DNA of 64,000 nt from Schaalia sp. ORNL0103 (GTDB lineage Bacteria > Actinomycetota > Actinomycetes > Actinomycetales > Actinomycetaceae). The stretch's first letter is position 1, and every line of letters starts with the position of its first letter. Location of the stretch: the NCBI RefSeq assembly GCF_019429565.1, contig NZ_JAHXSA010000001.1:496001-560000 (forward strand). Direction: 5' to 3'. Shown here in pieces: positions 34,976-42,410 of this stretch. Made by a program: the position numbers and the translations under genes. The notes below the pieces were generated by a model, which saw only the letters and a list, made by a program, of their open reading frames with translations, was not told the DNA's origin and did not search any database.

Positions 34976-34997
34976 GCTATGTGACTTCCTTTCGCGC

Positions 34998-35039
34998 GGG
35001 GCGGGTGGAGTGGGACAATTGTTCCGCGACACCCGCCCC
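34998..35039 (+). promoter_or_regulatory. 42-nt interrupted palindrome before add fragment
   Basis: GGGGCGGGTG and CACCCGCCCC form the outer arms, and GG-ACAATTGT-CC the centre. The whole is nearly its own reverse complement and is identical at 39038-39079 before the intact gene. It ends 18 bp before the start codon, just ahead of the GGAGGA box. Confidence 0.6.
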
Positions 35040-35057
35040 GTTATCTGTGGAGGACGC

Positions 35058-35366
35058 ATGAGCACCGACGTGACCCGCGACTTCGCCTTCGACCTGACCA
35101 AGGCTGAGCTGCACCTGCACCTGGAAGGCACCCTTGAGCCCGATCTGAAGCTGGCCCTCGCTCGCAAGAACGGTGTCGATATCGGCCAGTCCACGGTCGA
35201 GGAGGTGCGTGCCACCTACCGGTTCAACGACCTTACGTCCTTCCTGGCGGTCTCCGCATCCACCACGGTCACCGCGTGGCGAGACGACAACACGCCGCGA
35301 ACCCGACTATCAAACGCCATACAAAACCCCTCAAAAATAAACAGGCACAACGCCATACGAAGCTAA
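35058..35366 (+). pseudogene. Truncated 5' fragment of adenosine deaminase gene
   Basis: The first 65 codons encode the N-terminus of the deaminase found intact at 39098, including the metal-binding HLHLEG. Identity then stops at 35253, and the frame reads 37 unrelated, basic codons before a stop. All later catalytic motifs are missing, so the product cannot be an active enzyme. The start, ribosome binding site and palindromic leader are intact, so the fragment may still be transcribed into the inserted DNA. It marks the left boundary of the inserted segment. Confidence 0.9.
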
Positions 35367-35454
35367 ACAAAAAGCAACAAAGCGGTCGGATAGTGCCGCA
35401 CGCAAGCGGGCGCACACGAGCGGCCAGGAAAGAACCAGAAGGAACAATAAGAGC

Positions 35455-37368
35455 ATGGGCGACAACAAAGCAAAGAAAACAAAATACGGTCAGCGCCAAA
35501 AAGACGGCGCATGGACCCCGTGCAGCGCATCATTCTTCGGCGCTCGCGGCTGCAACCACGTCGGCGACCATCGGAAACTCACCGAAGAAGAAGCGCGCGC
35601 ACTCAACAGCGTCATCTTCGAGCAAGGGTTCACGCTCCCCACCGACGACCACGACATCCGCATGTACCGCGAAGATATAGTCAACCGAGACTACCCGCTC
35701 GCAGACCCCGTGATGCGCGCCTACATCCTCACCATGCGTGAACAAACTGGCAACCCCGACTGGATGCCCCGAGGCGATGTCGGATCACCGAACTGGCTCC
35801 TCTACTACGCGTCCAGCAACCTCCCCCCCAACGCCAGCCAAGAACAAGTGAACAGGCTCGTCGCCGACGCCATGAGGCGACACCTCCACGACTCACTCAC
35901 ATGGGGGTACGGTAGCGAACGTGACCCGGCAACGGGCGTAGAAACACACTACAACATGCCAAATGCTCCCGGTAGCCTCCTCGTGCGCACGCCGCCTCCG
36001 CGAGACGACCCGAACGCGCCAACCGTGTACACAACGGTCGTACAAAATGCGGCAGGCGTGAAATGGTGGGACGAGAAATCACCAGAGTTCATGCGTCATA
36101 AGCAGGAAGCCTACGACAGCAAGCAGTGGGTGGAAAAGTTCGTGTACGACGCGGAAACACCTTTTGTCACGCTCGGAGTGCAAGGCCCCGACCTGGACGA
36201 TGCACGGCGCGTCGCAACCGACGGAAACGATGACATCACCCTCGAACACAACGACCTCGGTTTCGGGCCAAGCAGCTACGCGAACGTTCCAACCATCCCA
36301 CAACACCGGCTCTGTGAAAGTATTGAGATCAGGCGCGGCAACGTGAACCTGTCCGGCAACTGGGGTGTCACCGTCGGCAGGGAAGGTCGCGTGTACGAGG
36401 CTGACCAGACCGGGTTTAACCGGTGTGACGGCGTAGTACACGTCGCCCGCAACAGCGGATTCAGGTCCCTGGGCAGCAAAGGGCACGTCGCGGTCGCGCT
36501 CGACTGTGATTTCGACAGCGTCAGGTGCGGCACCATTGAGCATTTGGACGGCGGCACCGTGCGCGACTACAACGGAAGCGCAATCCGGCACGCTACCAAT
36601 AAAGCGAACGTGACCGCTAAAGGCGAGGCGCGCATTAACACGGTGGACGGCTGCTCGTGGGTGCGGGTATTCGACGACCCGAAAACCGGGCAGAAAGGCC
36701 GATTCACGGCCTTCACCGTCGAGATCGGCACGCAACTGTCCTACAACGGTGAAACAATCATCGTACAAGAGGACACGCCACTAGACGGCAGCTTCTACAG
36801 TATCGGCAAGATCGTCGCCGACACCGGCATGACCAGCATCACCCCAACCGAGAGCGCACCAGGCTACGAGTTCGGGCAGATCATCAACGGACGCAAACCC
36901 GTCCTCAAAGCAACCGAGACGCACGCGCGCGCCTACAGGGAACGCGACCAGCACCTACAGTGGCGGCAGGCTGCCCTCGGTTTCAACGGGTACGGAGGCG
37001 CGACCAAGAATGACGGCGAAGGCGAGTATGAGCGCGTCCACATGGACAACGACAGCCTCTACAGGGGATACGCGCGCTCAACAGACAAGTACGCTGGACG
37101 CACGCCAGGTCAGCCCCATAAGACGCCGGGCGTGAAGCCACCCGAACACATGCGCAAACCCGGCACCGACAGTGGTGAACTGTTCGCCGTGTGGGAGGGC
37201 CGCAAACGGTCACTCCCACCCGACTGGGAGAAAAGCAGCCTACGCGCAACCCTAGAGGCCACATCCGCGCCTCCCCCTCCGCCGCCCGCGACCGGGAGCA
37301 GCGTTCCACCACCACCGCCCCCACCCGCGCCTCCCGCCCCGCCGGTACCACCACCGCCCGCACAGTAA
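35455..37368 (+). CDS. Orphan 637-aa protein, possible beta-helix and poly-Pro tail
   Basis: I do not recognise this protein. It starts at ATG 35455, after AAGGAACAATAAGAGC. Residues 20-45 (WTPCSASFFGARGCNHVGDH) hold a C-C-H-H arrangement that could bind zinc; short W-x-x-C...C...H leaders of this sort occur on some phage- and plasmid-borne actinobacterial proteins. The centre (about 295-430) is made of short strands with regular Gly/Asn/Asp turns (GVTVGREGRVYEA, GVVHVARNSGFRSLG, GTIEHLDGGTVRDYNG), suggesting a right-handed beta-helix. The C-terminal ~50 residues are proline runs. No signal peptide or membrane helix is seen. Codon use marks it as foreign, and an IS30 element begins four bases after its stop. 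Confidence 0.8.
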   Translation: MGDNKAKKTKYGQRQKDGAWTPCSASFFGARGCNHVGDHRKLTEEEARALNSVIFEQGFTLPTDDHDIRMYREDIVNRDYPLADPVMRAYILTMREQTGNPDWMPRGDVGSPNWLLYYASSNLPPNASQEQVNRLVADAMRRHLHDSLTWGYGSERDPATGVETHYNMPNAPGSLLVRTPPPRDDPNAPTVYTTVVQNAAGVKWWDEKSPEFMRHKQEAYDSKQWVEKFVYDAETPFVTLGVQGPDLDDARRVATDGNDDITLEHNDLGFGPSSYANVPTIPQHRLCESIEIRRGNVNLSGNWGVTVGREGRVYEADQTGFNRCDGVVHVARNSGFRSLGSKGHVAVALDCDFDSVRCGTIEHLDGGTVRDYNGSAIRHATNKANVTAKGEARINTVDGCSWVRVFDDPKTGQKGRFTAFTVEIGTQLSYNGETIIVQEDTPLDGSFYSIGKIVADTGMTSITPTESAPGYEFGQIINGRKPVLKATETHARAYRERDQHLQWRQAALGFNGYGGATKNDGEGEYERVHMDNDSLYRGYARSTDKYAGRTPGQPHKTPGVKPPEHMRKPGTDSGELFAVWEGRKRSLPPDWEKSSLRATLEATSAPPPPPPATGSSVPPPPPPPAPPAPPVPPPPAQ

Positions 37369-37372
37369 TCTA

Positions 37373-38690
37373 GGTTCTAGTGGTGGTTGCAACGGATCTT
37401 GGTGAAGGAGTTCGTTGTGGCTGGTGTTGGTCGTGTTTTTCAGGGGGTTGAGTACCCCTCCCGACGTGAGGCGTGTCAGGCTCGGCATCGGGAGTATGTG
37501 CGGGCTCTTGCTGATGGTTTGAACTTCACGCAGGCAGCTCATGCTGTTGGGGTCTCGAAGCGGACGGGCAAGGTCTGGCGTAATGGCCGGACTCGCTCAA
37601 GTGGACGGTGTGAGCGAGCCAGTATCGCTCCTCAGGCCCATTGGTACCGTCTGTACATGAAATGCCAACCGCATCGGATCAGTCAACGGTTCTTGTCCCT
37701 CAAGGAACGCATGCTCATCTTCGGATGGCGCGTTGAAGGGCTCTCTATTCGTGACATCGCTCGACAGTTAGGGCGTTCGCCATCGACTGTGAGCCGGGAG
37801 CTGAAGCGCAATGGGATTACATCCACGTGCTACAACCCCTACATCGCTCACATGCGAGCAGGCAAGCGCCTCAAACGTCCTAAAGAGCGCAAATGCGCCA
37901 ATCCTGGCTTGTGGGGCATCATCTGGGACAAGCTTCAGCGCAGATGGAGCCCAGAACAGATTTGCGCATACTTGCGCATGCGTTTCCCGCATAATCAGAG
38001 CATGAACCCGTGCGTGGAGACGATCTACCAGTCCATCTTCGTCCAAGCCAAAGGCACACTCCGCAAAGAGATCGCTTCCCTCATGCGCCAAGGACGCGCT
38101 CGCAGGCGCCCAGCCGCATACTCTCGCCAGGTACGGCCACGATTCAAAGACCCCATGGTGATGATCAGCGAACGGCCCGCCAGCGTGGAAGACCGGGCGC
38201 TCCCTGGCCACTGGGAAGGCGACTTAATCATCGGAGCCAAAGGACAATCCGCGGTCGGCACGCTCGTGGAACGCTCGACCCGGTACACGCTGCTGCTCTA
38301 CTTGCCCAATGGACATACAGCTACTGAAGTCCAAGATGCCATTATCGATAAGCTCGCAGACATACCCCATTCCTTGCGCCTGTCACTGACCTGGGACCAG
38401 GGAAGCGAGCTGGCCCAACACCGCAAGATCGGTTCACAGCTGGGCCTTGATGTGTACTTCTGTGACCCACACTCGCCCTGGCAACGGGGCACCAATGAGA
38501 ACACAAACGGGCTCCTGCGCCAATACATGCCCAAAGGAACCGATCTGTCACTCCTGACCGAAGCAGACCTGGACGCCATCGCCGACCAGCTCAACGACCG
38601 TCCACGCAAAACGCTAAACTGGGATACACCCAAGCAGCGACTTGAGCTGCTGCTCAGGGCATAACGCGTGTTGCAACCACCCCTAGAATC
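37373..38690 (+). mobile_element. IS30-family insertion sequence
   Basis: A single transposase gene is bounded by 21-bp terminal inverted repeats: 37373-37393 on the left and 38670-38690 on the right, matching at 19 of 21 positions and both containing GGTGGTTGCAAC. The outermost two or three bases could belong to the target. No convincing target-site duplication is visible. The element is intact and starts four bases after the stop codon of the orphan gene. Confidence 0.9.
37417..38664 (+). CDS. IS30-family transposase
   Basis: 415-residue DDE transposase. The N-terminal region begins with a first DNA-binding part (YPSRREACQARHREYV, then FTQAAHAVGVSKRTGKVWRNG) and then the IS30 helix-turn-helix LSIRDIARQLGRSPSTVSREL. 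The catalytic core shows Asp in GDLIIGAKG, Asp in LTWDQGSEL and Glu in GTNENTNGLLRQY, and the end is RPRKTLNWDTPKQRLELLL as in other IS30 members. Start is taken at GTG 37417, six nt after AAGGAG; TTG 37387, inside the inverted repeat, is the only longer option. No frameshift is seen, so the enzyme may be active. Confidence 0.94.
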   Translation: MAGVGRVFQGVEYPSRREACQARHREYVRALADGLNFTQAAHAVGVSKRTGKVWRNGRTRSSGRCERASIAPQAHWYRLYMKCQPHRISQRFLSLKERMLIFGWRVEGLSIRDIARQLGRSPSTVSRELKRNGITSTCYNPYIAHMRAGKRLKRPKERKCANPGLWGIIWDKLQRRWSPEQICAYLRMRFPHNQSMNPCVETIYQSIFVQAKGTLRKEIASLMRQGRARRRPAAYSRQVRPRFKDPMVMISERPASVEDRALPGHWEGDLIIGAKGQSAVGTLVERSTRYTLLLYLPNGHTATEVQDAIIDKLADIPHSLRLSLTWDQGSELAQHRKIGSQLGLDVYFCDPHSPWQRGTNENTNGLLRQYMPKGTDLSLLTEADLDAIADQLNDRPRKTLNWDTPKQRLELLLRA

Positions 38691-38768
38691 TGCCGTAACC
38701 GGCAACACAAAAGGGGGGGGGATACCACGCGGCCACCCACCCCAACCGGCAAGGCCGGAACACACAGC

Positions 38769-38834
38769 AAAAGCCCCGCAGACACACCCAACACCCCCAT
38801 CAAGGGGGCTGGGTGAGCGTCTGCGGGGCTTTCG
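38769..38834. terminator. Strong terminator at right part of insert
   Basis: AAAAGCCCCGCAGAC and GTCTGCGGGGCTTT form a 13- to 14-bp outer stem, with inner pairing ACCCA/TGGGT and CCCCC/GGGGG. A/T runs on both sides allow function in both directions. It insulates add from the IS element and orphan gene. Confidence 0.9.
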
Positions 38835-38985
38835 TCGCGGACACGCGCGCCAAAACGCGTCAGAAGTTATGGCAACGGTGAGCGCCACGTGTGAGACGTG
38901 ACCGAACACGCGGAGACATCTAAGTCACGCCACCATGCGCGAGCACGCCAGACACGCGAGCGCATCCACCTAGTTCTCGAACCAC

Positions 38986-39293
38986 GTGAACGGTCACCGC
39001 CTCGGCGGATCGTTCGCTATGTGACCTCCCTCGGCACGGGGCGGGTGGAGTGGGACAATTGTTCCGCGACACCCGCCCCGTTATCTGTGGAGGACACATG
39101 AGCACCGACGTGACCCGCGACTTCGCCTTCGGCCTGCCCAAGGCTGAGCTGCACCTGCACCTGGAAGGCACCCTCGAGCCCGACCTGAAGCTGGCCCTCG
39201 CCCGCAAGAATGGCGTCGATATTGGCCAGTCCACGATCGAGGAAGTCCAGGCGACCTACCAGTTCAACGACCTCACGTCCTTCCTGGCCGTCT
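38986..39293 (+). repeat. Direct repeat, copy B (intact add side)
   Basis: Partner of 34946-35253 at a constant 4040-bp offset. It leads into the complete deaminase gene. The palindromic leader and ribosome binding site are unchanged relative to copy A, while coding differences are mostly silent. Confidence 0.92.
39038..39079 (+). promoter_or_regulatory. 42-nt interrupted palindrome before add
   Basis: Identical to 34998-35039: 10-bp GC outer arms and a central ACAATTGT core, ending 18 bp before the add start codon and 11 bp before GGAGGA. Could act as an operator or as an mRNA hairpin affecting add translation. Confidence 0.6.
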
Positions 39294-40114
39294 ACTACCC
39301 GGCCATGGACGTCCTCCAGGACGAGGATGACTTCCACGACCTGGCCGCCGCCTACTTTGAGCGCGCGCGAGCCAACGGTGTCGTGCGCGCCGAGTGCTTC
39401 TTCGACCCGCAGGCGCACACCTCGCGCGGCATCGCGATTGAGGCCGTCATCCGCGGCTATCACCGTGCCGTCGTCGAGGCCCGCGAGGCCGGCCTGTCCG
39501 CCGACCTCATCCTGTGCTTCCTACGCGATATGAGCGCGCAGTCCGCGCTCGAGACCCTCCAGGCGGCCCTGCCCTACAAGGACATGTTCATCGGCGTCGG
39601 CCTTGACTCCGACGAGCGCGACAACCCGCCCACGAAGTTCGCCGACGTGTTTGCCCTGGCCCGCGAGGCCGGCCTGCACGTGACGATGCACTGCGACATC
39701 GACCAGGTCGGCTCGATCGACAACATCCGCGCGGCCCTCACTGAGCTGGGCGCCGAGCGCCTCGACCACGGCACGAATATCGTCGAGGACCCCGAGCTGG
39801 TCGCCTACGCGCGCGACCACGGCATCGGCCTGACCTCTTGCCCCCTGTCCAATTCCTTCGTCACCGAGGAAATGAAGGGCAAGGAGATCGTCGAGCTGAC
39901 CGCCGCGGGCGTCAAGGTCAGCATCAACTCCGACGATCCCGCCTACTTCGGCGGATACGTTGGGGACAACTACCTCGCGCTGGCGGAGCGTTTCGACCTC
40001 GGCCGCGCGGACCTGGAGCGCATCGCCCGCAACTCCATCGAGATCGCCTGGATCTCGGACGATGAGAAGGCCGAGCTGCTCGCTCGCGTGGACCGCTTCG
40101 CGAACGAGAACTGA
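39098..40114 (+). CDS. add: Adenosine/adenine deaminase family enzyme
   Basis: 338-residue TIM-barrel metal-dependent deaminase that would convert adenosine (or adenine) to inosine (or hypoxanthine). Metal ligands H19 and H21 are in ELHLHLEGTL; later motifs are ERLDHGTNIVED, SCPLSNSFVTEE and NSDDPAYFGGY with the terminal metal-binding Asp pair. Where classical enzymes have HAGE this one has H198-C-D-I, so the usual catalytic Glu is missing at that position, and LDHG replaces the common I/L-G-H-G. Substrate should therefore be treated as uncertain. The ATG at 39098 follows TGTGGAGGA. A 5' fragment of the same gene lies 4 kb upstream. Confidence 0.85.
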   Translation: MSTDVTRDFAFGLPKAELHLHLEGTLEPDLKLALARKNGVDIGQSTIEEVQATYQFNDLTSFLAVYYPAMDVLQDEDDFHDLAAAYFERARANGVVRAECFFDPQAHTSRGIAIEAVIRGYHRAVVEAREAGLSADLILCFLRDMSAQSALETLQAALPYKDMFIGVGLDSDERDNPPTKFADVFALAREAGLHVTMHCDIDQVGSIDNIRAALTELGAERLDHGTNIVEDPELVAYARDHGIGLTSCPLSNSFVTEEMKGKEIVELTAAGVKVSINSDDPAYFGGYVGDNYLALAERFDLGRADLERIARNSIEIAWISDDEKAELLARVDRFANEN

Positions 40115-40124
40115 CCATCGACGA

Positions 40125-40175
40125 ACGAGGCCGGGGCTCAGAGGCCGTCAACGCGCGGATCCGCCCCGGCCTCGT
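40125..40175 (+). terminator. Terminator of add
   Basis: ACGAGGCCGGGGC (40125-40137) pairs with GCCCCGGCCTCGT (40163-40175), 10 bp after the add stop. Same arm sequence as at 8237, 10632 and 20055. Confidence 0.8.
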
Positions 40176-40290
40176 CGTGCGTGGGGCAGCGTTACTCTCC
40201 CGTCTGCGCAGGGTGGACACGCGCTGTCACAATTGGCCACCCCGTGAACGCACCCGGCGCGGTGGCTGCGAGACTGCAAAGATAGTAACC

Positions 40291-41073
40291 ATGACGAACC
40301 ACACGAAGCCGACGTTGTTGATTTCCAACGTCCTGCCGGCACGCCCGGGGGACGAGGCATACAACAACATCTGCATGCGCCTGTGGGATCGTCTCCTTGA
40401 GGCCGCGCTGCCGAACTGGAACGTCATCCGCGAGTACGCGCAGGAAGACGGTGCCGAGGGCGCCGCCCTGCGCGCCCAGCACGCGGACGCCATCATCATC
40501 ATGGGCGGCGAGGACGTCCACCCCAGCCTGTACGGCGCCTCCCAGGGCTACGAGGGCGAGGGACGCCACTGGTACCGCGCCGACCGCGGACAGATTGCCC
40601 TGGTCGACTACGCCGTGCGCACGGGCACCCCGCTCCTGGGGATTTGCCGCGGCATGCAGATCATCAACACGGCGCTCGGCGGCACGCTCGAGCAGCACAT
40701 CGAGGGCGCCCATGGCACCCACACGAACAACCAGATCCTGTCCGACCACCGCTTCATCCGCCACAGCGTGCGCGTCGGCGAGGGAACGAACCTCGAGCGC
40801 GCACTCGCGCCCGTCCTCACCAACTCCGAGCTGATTATTTCGTCGGCGCACCACCAGCGCGTTGCGCGCCTCGCGCAGGGCCTCCAGGTCAGCGCGCAGG
40901 CCCCCGACGGCACGATCGAGGCCATCGAATCGATGGACGCCCCCGTCATCGGCGTGCAGTGGCATCCCGAGGACCCCGCCGCTGACATCTCCCAGCTGCA
41001 CGCGCTCCTCGGCCACCTGGACGCGCGCCGCGCTCCCCGCCTCGAAAGGGCGTCGACTACCCTGGTCGCATGA
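40291..41073 (+). CDS. Class I glutamine amidotransferase (gamma-glutamyl hydrolase, C26)
   Basis: 260-residue peptidase C26/PuuD-like amidohydrolase. The nucleophile Cys lies in GTPLLGICRGMQIINTALGG, and the catalytic His and Glu are in PVIGVQWHPEDPA. The early AIIIMGGEDVHPSLYG is typical of gamma-glutamyl-gamma-aminobutyrate hydrolases, which release glutamate from gamma-glutamyl compounds. The real substrate cannot be told from the sequence. Start ATG at 40291 fits the conserved opening KPTLLISNVLP; an in-frame extension upstream runs into the add terminator region. The next gene overlaps its end by four bases. Confidence 0.88.
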   Translation: MTNHTKPTLLISNVLPARPGDEAYNNICMRLWDRLLEAALPNWNVIREYAQEDGAEGAALRAQHADAIIIMGGEDVHPSLYGASQGYEGEGRHWYRADRGQIALVDYAVRTGTPLLGICRGMQIINTALGGTLEQHIEGAHGTHTNNQILSDHRFIRHSVRVGEGTNLERALAPVLTNSELIISSAHHQRVARLAQGLQVSAQAPDGTIEAIESMDAPVIGVQWHPEDPAADISQLHALLGHLDARRAPRLERASTTLVA

Positions 41074-41741
41074 CCATCTCCCCGGGAACGAACTTCGACG
41101 ACCCCCGATTCCGCCACGATGGACGCACGCCCGCCCAGCGCCTGGAAGCCGGCGACTACTACGTCGCGGACGATGAACTTTCGGCACTCACGAAGCGCGC
41201 TGTTCGCCTCCTGAGCCTCTACGAGCAGGCCCATCCCACCGACCCGGACATCGCCGCCTACCTGCTTGCCCAGGTTCTCGGGCAGGTGGGGGACGGCGTC
41301 GACATCCGGCCTCCGCTGCGTGTCGACTATGGGTACAACATCTCCATCGGCGACGGCTCCTGGGTCAACTACGGACTGACCGTGCTCGACGTCGCCCCGG
41401 TCGTCATCGGGGCGGATGTGCTCATCGGCCCCAACTGCTCGCTCTACACGGCGATCCACCCGAGCGAGCCCGGGCCTCGTCGGGCGAAATGGGAGTCCTC
41501 AGCCCCGATCACCATCGAGGATAACGTGTGGCTGGGCGGCTCCGTCGTCGTGTGCCCGGGCGTGACCATCGGTGAAAACTCGATCATCGGAGCAGGTGCC
41601 GTCGTCACGCGTGATATCCCCGCCAACTCCATCGCTGTCGGCAACCCCGCCCGCGTCATCAAAGACCTGGACCCGACCACGCCGCGCGCCATCGAAGCCG
41701 TGGGCGTTGGAGTCATCGCACACACGGGAGATCACGCATGA
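41070..41741 (+). CDS. Maltose/sugar O-acetyltransferase-like hexapeptide protein
   Basis: 223-residue left-handed beta-helix acetyltransferase of the Maa/LacA/NodL group. The N-terminal Maa domain (AQRLEAGDYYVADDELSAL) is followed by hexapeptide repeats: VDYGYNISIGDGSWVNYG, ITIEDNVWLGGSVVVCPGVTIG and NSIIGAGAVVTRDIPANSIAVGNPARVI. The conserved active-site His is in LYTAIHPSEP. It would transfer acetyl from acetyl-CoA to a sugar hydroxyl. Start overlaps the stop of the amidotransferase gene (ATGA), and its own end overlaps def, so three genes form one translationally coupled unit. Confidence 0.9.
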   Translation: MTISPGTNFDDPRFRHDGRTPAQRLEAGDYYVADDELSALTKRAVRLLSLYEQAHPTDPDIAAYLLAQVLGQVGDGVDIRPPLRVDYGYNISIGDGSWVNYGLTVLDVAPVVIGADVLIGPNCSLYTAIHPSEPGPRRAKWESSAPITIEDNVWLGGSVVVCPGVTIGENSIIGAGAVVTRDIPANSIAVGNPARVIKDLDPTTPRAIEAVGVGVIAHTGDHA

Positions 41742-42376
41742 GTATCCTGCCGATCTGTATTACCGGCGAGCCTGTCCTGCACCGGGCTGCAGCTCCCGTC
41801 GAGTCCTTTGATTCGGAGCTGCACGACCTCGTCGCCGACATGATCGAGACGATGCATGCCGCACCCGGCGTCGGCCTCGCCGCACCTCAGGTGGGCGTCG
41901 GCTCCCAGGTGTTCGTGTGGAGGTACGGCGGTGCCGGCTCCTTTGACTCCCACTACCGCGGTGTCCTCCAGCTCGATGCGGGACCCGCGCGCGGCTTCAA
42001 TACGGCCCTGAGTGGCGTCGTCGTCAACCCCACGCTCGACCTCGTGTGGGACACCGAGGGGGCGGGTGCCATCCTGCCCGCGCAACCCGACATGGTGCGC
42101 GAGTCCGAGGGCTGCCTGTCCGTCCCCGGCTACGGCTACCCCCTGCGCCGCGCGCTCGGTGCGGTCCTGCGCGGCTACGACGTGAACGGCAACGCCATCG
42201 AGGTTACTGCCCGAGGCTGGCTCGCGCGCATCTTCCAGCACGAATACGACCACCTGCAGGGCACCCTCTACGTTGACCGCCTTGCCGAGCCCTACGCAGC
42301 GCAGGCCCAGCAGGCCATCGCCGAGCGCGGGTGGGGAAGGCGCGGACACACGTGGACCCCGGGGGAGCGGGCCTAA
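41738..42376 (+). CDS. def: Peptide deformylase
   Basis: Metalloenzyme that removes the formyl group from nascent proteins, 212 residues. All three family motifs are there: GVGLAAPQVG, EGCLSVPGY with the metal-binding Cys, and QHEYDHLQG with the HEXXH-type metal site and catalytic Glu. An insert of about 20 residues (RYGGAGSFDSHYRGV) is common in actinobacterial forms. Start ATG at 41738 overlaps the acetyltransferase stop. The Arg/Gly-rich tail after residue 190 is variable in the family. It is convergent with pflA, 34 bp apart. Confidence 0.95.
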   Translation: MSILPICITGEPVLHRAAAPVESFDSELHDLVADMIETMHAAPGVGLAAPQVGVGSQVFVWRYGGAGSFDSHYRGVLQLDAGPARGFNTALSGVVVNPTLDLVWDTEGAGAILPAQPDMVRESEGCLSVPGYGYPLRRALGAVLRGYDVNGNAIEVTARGWLARIFQHEYDHLQGTLYVDRLAEPYAAQAQQAIAERGWGRRGHTWTPGERA

Positions 42377-42410
42377 GCCGCTTCCTCCCGGGGTCCCCGG
42401 TACGTTCGCG

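Larger units (their letters stand above)
34946..35253 (+). repeat. Direct repeat, copy A (pepC terminator plus 5' add fragment)
   Basis: 308 bp that match 38986-39293 at the same 4040-bp offset throughout, without visible gaps. By eye the copies differ at roughly 25 positions, mostly third codon bases. The repeat covers a hairpin, a 42-nt palindrome, the ribosome binding site and the first 65 codons of the deaminase gene. Confidence 0.92.
35254..38985 (+). mobile_element. Accessory insert between deaminase-gene repeats
   Basis: About 3.7 kb lying between two 308-bp direct repeats of the pepC-add junction. It contains an orphan 637-residue gene, an IS30-family element and a strong terminator, and its codon use (more AAA, ACA, CGA) differs from the surrounding genes. 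The intact add gene at its right end shows that the gene was rebuilt or duplicated when the DNA arrived. No integrase is present, so it may be the remnant of a larger integrative element or the product of a recombination event. Confidence 0.7.
38691..39097 (+). other. Gene-free stretch: IS flank, terminator, repeat copy B leader
   Basis: About 400 bp without a gene. It contains a G-run (GGGGGGGG near 38715), a strong terminator hairpin (38769-38834), sequence of no recognised kind (38835-38985), and then the start of direct repeat copy B with its decayed pepC-type hairpin and the 42-nt palindrome leading to add. Confidence 0.7.

Noticed and set aside
37360-38700. Target-site duplication around the IS30 element
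   Set aside because: The two or three bases next to the inverted repeats do not match on the two sides for any plausible boundary.
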